Positions 46,601 to 64,000 of a stretch of DNA of 64,000 bases are shown in pieces. Position 1 is the first letter of the stretch; each line of letters opens with the position of its first letter. The notes beneath the pieces are model-generated. The model saw nothing but the letters and a program-made list of their open reading frames with translations, was not told the DNA's origin and searched no databases. The stretch covers positions 5,892,484 through 5,956,483 of the forward strand of contig NC_133218.1 in the NCBI RefSeq assembly GCF_040436345.1, written 5' to 3'. This stretch comes from Pagrus major (Eukaryota > Chordata > Actinopteri > Spariformes > Sparidae). Position numbers and translations under genes: made by a program.

Positions 46601-48295
46601 AGCGATCAGACTGATTGATCCCATCCATCAGCGTGAGAAGCTGGGCGACCAGGCGGTTCTCTGGTGCCGACGAGCCGGTTCTCCTTGGACACAGAGAGTC
46701 CAGCTCATCCATGAACAGCACACAGGGACCCTCTTCAGCTGCAGACCGAGCCCGCTCAAACACAGCACGCAACTTCTCCTCGCTCTCTCCCGGCCGTGAT
46801 CCCACCACCTGAAATAATCATTCACAATTCACAATAACTATTAATAATAATAATAATAATATAATAATATTCCTGGGTATTCCTGTTGACTGGTGTTAAA
46901 TCCCACACCAGTAGGGTTGCAACTGCAACTTTCCCAGTATGATAATAACCATCTGTGAGAATATCATGGTTTCACAGTTTTACACAAATATTGTTATTAT
47001 CAGTTACAATGACCCTTTACAAGGGTTAAACAAATGCTTTACTTTAATTTCACAATACATTAAGTATTGAAGGCTTTATGTCAATTAAAGCTGCAATGAT
47101 TAGTTGATCGAAAGAAAATGAATTGCCAACTTTTTTGATAATCAATCAATCGATCATGAAAATAATTGTTAGTTTTAGCCCCAACGTCAATATTGAATTT
47201 ACAGGACTGTTGCATCAATGCCATGCAGCTCCTTGATTTGTCAGGTATTAATTCTCGAGTCAGCCTAAATAATCTGATTATTTTATCTTTCAGCAGCTTC
47301 TCACTTGCATTTTCCAACAGTTCCCTACATCATAATAAACATAGTATTTGCTAAATATAATTAAACAGATCGTAAACATGTTTAACACAATATTATAATG
47401 CGAACACATGGATGTAATTGATGGAAGTCATTTTGTACCTCAGGCCCTCTGACCACCACCAGGCTGGCTCCAACATCTCCCACCACTCTGCGGACCAGCT
47501 GGGTCTTTCCCACACCTGGAGGCCCCACCAGGAGCACACCTCTGGGACAAGACACACCCAGTGAGCTCAGGGTGCGTGGATAGAGGAGGGGCAGCTGCAG
47601 CATCTCTCTCAGGGAGGCACTCACCTAAAATACCATAAAAACACATGTCACACAGTGGGAATAAACAATGTAGATGAAAACCAATGAAATGATTTTACAC
47701 TGACCTCCTCCAGACCCCCCAGTGGGACCGTGTCCTGGTCCTGCAGCTGACTCCTGTGATGCCGGACTGTCTGGATGCCAGTTATCTCCACACCAGTTTT
47801 TGAGGTGATAATTCCAGAAGAACCAGAATCCACACTGATGCTTTCAATAACAACATATCTAATCTCTGTATCAAAACTCTCCAGGCTTATCACATGTTTC
47901 TCATGCACACACACACCTTTCAGCATGTCTTTCACAAGCTCATGAACAAGTCGAGGAGCTGTGTGTTTCTTGAACTCAACACTCTGGACCACCACAGTTA
48001 TCTTCAAAATTTTCAGTTTGGGGCAGGGTACAGGTGTGAGCTGGCCCGGGTCCAGGCTGAGATGTGTTGGTGGGTGAGAGATCAGACCGGGAGAGGAACA
48101 TTTCAGGTCCATCTGCAGGAAGCCCTCCGCCAGGTCAGGCCGGGGCCAGGCGGTGCACAGGCAGCTTCCCCCGGGGACAGACACCAGCAGAGGGGAACCC
48201 AGACTCAGACCCAGCGCTGACATCAAGCGAGGACCCAGCCTGCATCTCTGAGAGCCGCGGTCTGATGGATCCACTGACAGCAGCCGCAGAGACAT
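42044..48295 (-). CDS. spata5l1: SPATA5-like 1 / AFG2B AAA+ ATPase (10 coding exons, 747 aa)
   Basis: A type II AAA+ ATPase; the human protein joins the SPATA5-C1orf109-CINP complex that releases shuttling factors from pre-60S ribosomes (established). Minus-strand coding exons: 48295-47705, 47624-47439, 46808-46524, 46437-46252, 45878-45720, 45613-45404, 45298-45071, 44202-44068, 42416-42291, 42181-42044; each exon is a whole number of codons, total 747 aa (human 753). N-domain 1-197 includes GSQRCRLGP and [12 protein letters not shown]1: Walker A GPPGVGKT 231-238, Walker B FMDELD 291-296, then [23 protein letters not shown]2: Walker A GPPGCAKT 496-503, Walker B FLDEID 553-558, then [16 protein letters not shown]. 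Catalytic residues of both rings look intact. The ATG at 48295 is used; the frame stays open 10 codons upstream to a GTG without another ATG. Confidence 0.97.
42671..43190 (-). mobile_element. GGGATG-terminated MITE, copy 2 (520 bp)
   Basis: Starts GGGATGTTAATGATTAATCA and ends TTTGCATCCC. It is the reverse-oriented homologue of the element at 32253-32759, with the same internal blocks. It lies in the spata5l1 intron between the exons at 44068-44202 and 42291-42416. Confidence 0.75.
43201..43695. repeat. Tandem duplication carrying (TA)n and (TATC)n/(GATA)n arrays
   Basis: Unit 1 is 43201-43424 and unit 2 is 43425-43695. Both start GACATTTATGGGTGACATTT and end AATTAATCCAGAAAATGATTGA. Within each, a (TA)n run is followed by (TCTA)n and then AGATAGATAGATATAAAAA, which is the reverse complement of the preceding TTTTTATATCTATCTATCT, giving a hairpin. 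Unit 2 is longer mainly because its (TA)n run (43487-43559) has expanded; its (TCTA)n is shorter. Confidence 0.9.
44416..44930. mobile_element. Long-inverted-repeat MITE in spata5l1 intron (515 bp)
   Basis: The left terminus CCTTTTTGTTTAACTAGAAAC pairs with the right terminus GTTTCTGGTTAAACAAAAAGG. The inverted repeats extend for about 170 bases through CCAAAGCCACCAGACTCC, TGCAGAA.CAGT, AAAAACAAAATAA and TTCCAACAATCAC. The middle (about 44590-44750) is unpaired. No coding frame. Confidence 0.8.
46065..46250. repeat. Teleost 'AACTAATCGATTAA' repeat fragment
   Basis: Contains TTTCCCAAAGCCCAAGACAA, CTTGTTTTGTCCATAACC, ATATTCAGTTTACT, GAGTTGACAACTAATCGATT and GTTGCAGG in the order of a very common fish repeat (recalled). 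Related fragments: about 24690-24960, 29100-29260, 42526-42640, 47088-47180 and 56380-56706. The right edge lies at the donor site of the spata5l1 exon at 46252-46437. Confidence 0.6.
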
Positions 48296-49140
48296 CCTGG
48301 TCCCCCCAACAGACACCTGACTCACCGACAGGTAAAGATAAAGTTAGTTCTTCATGGGCAGCGACGTTTTAGTTTATCAGCGCACACACACACACACAAA
48401 TTCGTGAAGCTAGTAGTGCGATTAGCTGCAGTGTTCAGCTACATGCTACTAGCTAGCTGTTAGCAACAACGTCATTCCTAGCTGCGATTAATACGACTTT
48501 TCTGCTAAAACAGTCACACAGGTACAAACCAGGTAAAATGCTATCAGCAGGAGCGCTGCTGGTTTAACACACTGATGTTTACAATATCCATGTGGCGCTA
48601 AAACAAGATGGACAACCAAAACCTTTCCCTGTGCGAGACGAGAAGGAACCGGAACCATTTATATTTGGACAAACCTGGTTTTAAAAAAACTTTATTAAAC
48701 GACTTCAAAGAACAAACGCGTTATCATTGTTAAATACACCTTTTAATATACATAATCCCAAGCAGCATACTTTAACAAGCAGGAAATTAACACACTCACA
48801 AAAAACACAGACAAACAAAACGATTTTTGAGTCATTTTTAAATGCCACAGAACTTGGAGGAATAAAAAAAACCAACTACCTTGTGTGTATATAAAATGTA
48901 CCTTTAATCTATAATACTATTATGATACACAGAAATTCTATATCTTTGTTCAATTATTATGAAATCATAAAATAATATGAGCTTATCCTTAATGCCATTA
49001 TTACTGTATACATGTATATAAGGCGAGATATTTGAAAAACTGCTCTGTCTTATAATTTGCTCTTTTACAAAGTCAACTAGTCACTAGTAGCTAAAACTTT
49101 TAAGTAAATGTAGTGAAGTAAAAAGTAATACATTTGCCTA

Positions 49141-49239
<99 letters not shown>

Positions 49240-49690
49240 ACGTAAATAATGTTAAAAAAAAAAGAATAATAAATAAATTGACATCAGGATGTAAAAGAGA
49301 GAAAGCTCCGGAAAAGTCTTGGTCGTCCAACATTTTTAGTTTTACACCTTCCTCTGGCGCTCTGGCGCCATCTTGTGTCCAGAAAAGAAAATACCGGGAC
49401 GGTGAGTCTACTTTGAAAGATTTAGACAAACACATGACTGTTAGATATTCAATAAATATGTGTATATGCTATTTAAACACAATTTATGTTTTAGAGCTGC
49501 GTAGGGTGCGAGAGGAACTACCGCGAGACCGTCCACAAATGTGTAGCTTTTAAAAAAATCAAAGGAGTATTTCTGATAAACATGTTAATCCAGGCTCTGA
49601 TTCGCAGGTCGTCTGGCAGAGTTTTGAAGCAGCGGCCGTGAGGTGTTTATCTGCTTCAGGGGTGGTCATGAGTGAGGTCACATGGCTCCG
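48296..49690. other. Intergenic region between divergent spata5l1 and nnt
   Basis: The two genes point away from each other. The spata5l1 side (48.3-48.65 kb) probably holds its leader and promoter, with a short (CA)n at 48384-48397. The centre holds a fragment of the AGTAAAGTA repeat near 49080-49130 and a long (TA)n run. The nnt side begins at about 49.6 kb. Confidence 0.55.
49147..49235. repeat. (TA)n microsatellite, ~89 bp
   Basis: An uninterrupted TA dinucleotide run. It can form cruciform or unwound DNA and is prone to length change. It lies between the two divergent genes. The apparent 'YIYIYI' open frames across it are artefacts. Confidence 0.95.
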
Positions 49691-49780
49691 CTATTTATAC
49701 ATAAATAGTGCAGCGGTGATATCGAAACTGCGGAAGGTCGTCTGTGTGTTCCTGCGAGCAGACGGAGGGATTTGGGTAGG
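49675..49780 (+). promoter_or_regulatory. Probable nnt core promoter
   Basis: A TATA-like palindrome CTATTTATACATAAATAG lies at 49691-49708 (8-base perfect arms). An AGGTCA half-site is just upstream at 49675-49680, a motif bound by nuclear receptors such as ERR. Transcription would start near 49735, and a donor-like TTTGG|GTAGGA follows near 49777. All are inferences from motif placement, about 760 bases before the nnt start codon. Confidence 0.4.
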
Positions 49781-50496
49781 ACGTCTCACAGGTGTACCCT
49801 GCTGCTGAGGGAAACTTGAACCTGCTCTTTCTGCAAATCTGAAAGGCAAGTCTGAGAACACTTCAACAAATCCTTCAGTTTATGAATGAATCAGTACTAG
49901 GTGGAGGATGACAACTCTGTGATTCACTGACTGAATGAAAATCAAATATTTGATCAGAAACAACTGGTCTGACTCACCAAGCAGAGTACTACAAGTTTCC
50001 ACAGTCTGTTTTGACTTGTGTTAATGAAATTGTGTGTTTTGAGGACAAATATTTAAACACCACATTCTTTTTTTTTTTTTGACAGTTTGCTTGTGTTTGT
50101 GTCTCGAGTCCTGAGCTGTCCCCTGTAGCACCAAACATTTTATCTGACTTCTCTGCCCGGTTCAAGCTGCTTCTCCTCACAACAACAACCAGGCCAGACT
50201 TGGCACAGTTTCCCTCTTGTGCCGTCATAATTCCAGATCTCGCGAACAAGCCCGGAGTGTGTAATCAAGCCTGGGCCCGGTGTGTGTGTCCTGCAGAGCT
50301 GAAGTGTCACTCTGCTGTCTGTAGGCCTCGCAGCAACCTGAGTGTGTGACTGGGAGGCTCAGGATCTACTTGAAGGGGTTTAAAATGTGCTTTGTTTCAT
50401 AACAGAAGGTGTAGAAGTAGTGTTAACTTATCGCTTATCTTGTTTGTGTTCATATTCAAGAGCGAGAGGGAGTTTAAGGGAGGAAGCTCAGAGGCC

Positions 50497-60932
<10,436 letters not shown>

Positions 60933-61890
60933 GTAAACACTTACTTGTAGTACATACTGCAGCTGGCATACATTTGGGACATACTACTCATTATATTGTG
61001 CCTTGAACTTTGACCCTCTTCTTCAAACAGCCGTCACAGTCTGTGCTCTCTCAGCGGCTCAGTCATGTCGCATATCTTCCACTGTGCAGAGGATTGTGGG
61101 TCAGAATAGCCAGAAAAGCATGCTGGCTTACACACTGTAAAATGCAACTGGATGCATTAGGACATCCTGGTATTTCTGGCATACTGAATTTGACATATTA
61201 AGTATTGGGACATACTGATTCGATTTCTTTGATTTTCGTATCAAGTACAGTACAGTTGCAGTGGCCAAACATTTCATTACCATTTGATTTCATTACAAAA
61301 TTAAAGGTTATTTTGCAGCTTGATCTCAAACAAGATATTCTGCCTTGTCTCCAAGCTTGGCAAACAAAATCTGCTACAACAAGAATCCCTTTCTCAAGCA
61401 CAACTCAAGTGTTTTTTTTTTTTTTAATCCAACCAAAAGAACACAGCAGATGGAGGACATTTGAATAAAGAGTACATTCCTTTTGTCCTCATAGACGGGA
61501 ACAAAAAACTGAACCTCATTCTCAATTTCAAGATCGCTCATCAAAGTCTGTCTACCTCTGCAGTGGCGTTGAACTCTTGAGTCTTCTGCCATACTTAATT
61601 GTATGGTTGTATGGGTATTGGACCTCAGCCACTGTTCACAAATTCCTTGTTTTGAGTTGCATGTACAGAGTCCACTGGGTATTTACAAGCAATGTGATTT
61701 CCAACTTTGTGGCCAGAATTAACATTTGGCTCAACGTCCAAAACACATTTTTATAAAATAATCCATACACTTTTATAGATGTATGTGTGTGAGAACATTT
61801 TTATTATGTGTTGTATGGTAAGCAAAGTGACGGGTTGACTTTAAAAGTCACCTTTGTCTTCTGTCAAAAAACCACCACAACATGAAACTG

Positions 61891-62199
61891 TTAAAGGTGC
61901 ACTATGTAGTTTAGAGGAAGAGAAAAATCCTCACTTATTGATTATCATGACTGAATAAACTTGTCCTCAGAGGACAACACAATTTAATACTGTTTTACTT
62001 TGTTTATGTAAGCAGGACTGTCCTAAATAGCTGTTTCTCATGTCAAACTGTTCTGGAGACCTTTATTCCCCTCGAGGACGGCTTGTTTATATTGAATAAC
62101 TATTGTTGAGTTTATATTGTTACCTCATTCATTTTGTAAAATATTAACTTTCTTAGAGTTAGATTTTTTTTCAGAAACTACATAGCGCACCTTTTTTAA
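61891..62199. mobile_element. Complete TTAA-bounded MITE (family B, copy 2, 309 bp)
   Basis: TTAA at 61891-61894 and 62196-62199. Terminal inverted repeats: left AAAGGTGCACTATGTAGTTT, right read in reverse AAAGGTGCGCTATGTAGTTT. The body has paired CCTCAGAGGACAAC / TCCTCGAGGGG-like segments. No frame. Homologous to 1724-2060 in opposite orientation. Confidence 0.8.
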
Positions 62200-63106
62200 G
62201 ACTACTCTACTTTCTAGAGTTGCGCTCTTGTAAAATTGTTGGACTCATGATGGACAATTACCAAAAGATAATATCAAAAGTGATGCGGTAGGACCAGAGA
62301 TATTGTCTTTTTATCATTTCATGCATTCTTCTTCCTTAACAAAACCAAGCGCCTTCATTATCCACAATACAACTCAACTTGAGTCACTCGAATGTAAAAA
62401 GTTTGGTAGCGGCTAATGTAACCTTAAGCTGCTAGCCTAAAGCAGAGATGAGGAGCAGCTACAGAGGTCCGGTAACCTCACTTCTTTGTAACGCCACAAA
62501 ACTTTAGCCACCATTGTGTCACAGGGACAGCAGAGAAGCAATTAAACACCACCATTTTGTGTGGATCCAATCTAGCTGACCGCTTAATCAGTAGCATTTT
62601 TGATCAAAATGGTTACACAGTAGTCAACATGAATAAAGTTTGAGAATAGGGAAAGTTTGAATTTTGGTTAAACCAAACCATTCAAATGTAACCCTTCCAA
62701 AGAATTGTAAGCCAATATGGCAAGTCTGCCTTTTTTATTCATAATTTTAATCAGCTAAAGACACTTCTTTTATACATAAACAAACTTTGTGAGGATTGAA
62801 GCCTCTGGGAGAGACATTTGTATCAGAGACTAAGGAGGAGCAGATTCTCTCATCACTGGACGGCGTGGATCCTCCTCTGCACTCCAGCTGCAGCGTTTCA
62901 CATGGTCTGGATCGATCAACTATCTCTCTGATCTGATTGTCTTCACCTGACAAGAAGGCTGAGATTGACTGCGCTGCCAGAATCTGTCTCAAATATGTCT
63001 TCGCAGCAGATCTGAGAAAGCTAGAGGCTTTGCAAGGTGAAAGGTCTTGATTTTAGAATGATTGATATGGTAGTAATTGATTAGTCAGAATATTGAAACA
63101 GGGAAA

Positions 63107-63122
63107 CCACAAGAGGGAGCAG
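63107..63122 (+). promoter_or_regulatory. CTCF-like motif
   Basis: CCACAAGAGGGAGCAG matches the CTCF core CCACCAGGGGGCGCTG at 12 of 16 positions, including the GGG centre. It lies in the nnt intron. Assignment from motif alone. Confidence 0.35.
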
Positions 63123-64000
63123 TTTGTACACAAATGATCCCACAGCTACCTGGTCTGCTGACACCCTTGCGGTGTAAATAAAGCGAATGATTCAGTACAT
63201 GTTTGTGAACAAAGAGTCAAGGATGATGGGTTTGAGTGTCAGATGGTGAACACGTCTTGATTAATTGAATAGAAAAAGCCAAACCTGTCTCACAAATGAG
63301 TGGTTGTTGAGTGGCCTGAGCGGGAGGAACCTCTCTTGGATGCTTGCTGTTGTTTTCCAGTGGCTCCGAACCAACGCAAGGACAGCTGTGTGGTCCAACA
63401 TGCTGGTTTGATTAGAGAAACAGTGAAAAGTCATGAGAGCTATTGAGTCCAGACTCGAGACTCCTCCATGTGCTGTCAACAACAAAGCACGGCAGTGAGG
63501 AAACAGAAGGCTCCCATTGTCTGGGGAATTAGAAGATACGGGTTATGGGCAACTGGCTTCAAAAACTCGATGAGGGGTAATGCTGAACTCTACAAGGTAC
63601 CTGACCACCAGGGTTAAATAGGGGTTATGCAGACCCGGGGAAAGCAGTTCTTTGCACGCAGGGGACCCACACATGCAAAAGTTTTCCTAAGAAAAACGTC
63701 TCTCAGAACTGTGAACCACTGTGATTTAGTACAGCACAGAGACTTGTGGTAGATGAGGACTCAGAGAGGAGGACAAAAGAAAGAATGAAGGGCTAGAGGA
63801 ATCACTGGTTTTATTGTTGTTGACCCCTTGCTGTGCTTCATTTAAAAATGAACTATGATTATTCCAAAACACAAATCCAGAGGAAATGCTATCAGATAAT
63901 AGACTCAAGTAACCGAGGGACGGATTACAAACTCTCTGGATGCTCGTTAGATAAAGATAATGATATCCGAAGATTAAAATGTAATTTTTCTTCGTCTACT

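Larger units (their letters stand above)
60933..64000 (+). other. nnt intron (3' end beyond the window)
   Basis: The next expected nnt residues (GYGLCAAK, PIADLVK) are not found in any frame, so at least 3.07 kb of intron follows exon 17. It contains a complete TTAA MITE at 61891-62199 and a CTCF-like motif at 63107-63122. Short minus-strand frames near 62750-62990 show no domain. Confidence 0.75.

Noticed and set aside
48293-48325. Upstream extension of spata5l1 from a GTG codon
   Set aside because: No ATG in the extension; the ATG at 48295 aligns with the conserved N-domain start.
43436-49553. Open frames made of Tyr-Ile repeats at 43436-43621 and 49100-49553
   Set aside because: They are translations of (TA)n and (TATC)n microsatellites.
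61000-64000. Search for the remaining nnt domain III exons
   Set aside because: No frame carries GYGLCAAK, FGIHPVAGRMPG or ALLLGDAK-like segments; the rest of the gene is outside the window.

Overview
The window is a piece of a ray-finned (teleost) fish genome. Six intron-containing vertebrate genes are assembled exon by exon with GT-AG introns. Intergenic and intronic DNA is AT-rich and holds many short non-autonomous DNA transposons, LINE fragments and microsatellites of types common in percomorph fish. The species cannot be named from the sequence; 'percomorph-like' is an inference.

Layout: (1) 1-2.94 kb: repeats. (2) 2.95-5.6 kb, + strand: nmrk2 (nicotinamide riboside kinase). (3) 5.6-17.3 kb: gene-poor, repeat-rich, between two gene 3' ends. 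(4) 18.09-23.2 kb, - strand: bloc1s6 (pallidin). (5) 23.3-34 kb, + strand: slc30a4 (ZnT4), head-to-head with bloc1s6 across a short shared promoter. (6) 34-40.4 kb: repeats between convergent 3' ends. (7) 40.4-41.8 kb, - strand: nmes1/C15orf48, a tiny mitochondrial protein whose 3' UTR carries a miR-147 hairpin. (8) 42.0-48.6 kb, - strand: spata5l1/afg2b, a double AAA+ ATPase, just upstream of nmes1 on the same strand. (9) 49.6-60.9 kb and beyond, + strand: nnt (proton-translocating NAD(P) transhydrogenase). Its last ~170 codons lie outside the window; 60.9-64 kb reads as intron.

The block bloc1s6-slc30a4-nmes1-spata5l1 keeps the order and relative orientations recalled for human 15q21. The flanking genes nmrk2 and nnt lie on other human chromosomes (19 and 5), so the fish block sits in a different neighbourhood. 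Functionally, nmrk2 makes NAD+ from nicotinamide riboside, nnt uses NADH and the proton gradient to make NADPH, and nmes1 acts at respiratory complex IV. bloc1s6 and slc30a4 both serve endosomes, lysosomes and lysosome-related organelles. Whether these groupings matter is inference.

No wholly new gene system is evident. The points most worth following are the conserved miR-147 hairpin, paired MiT/TFE-type E-boxes in the bloc1s6/slc30a4 promoter, a mirrored CCAAT pair plus a leader uORF at nmrk2, a histidine-expanded loop in ZnT4, and several transposon families with two or more copies in the window.
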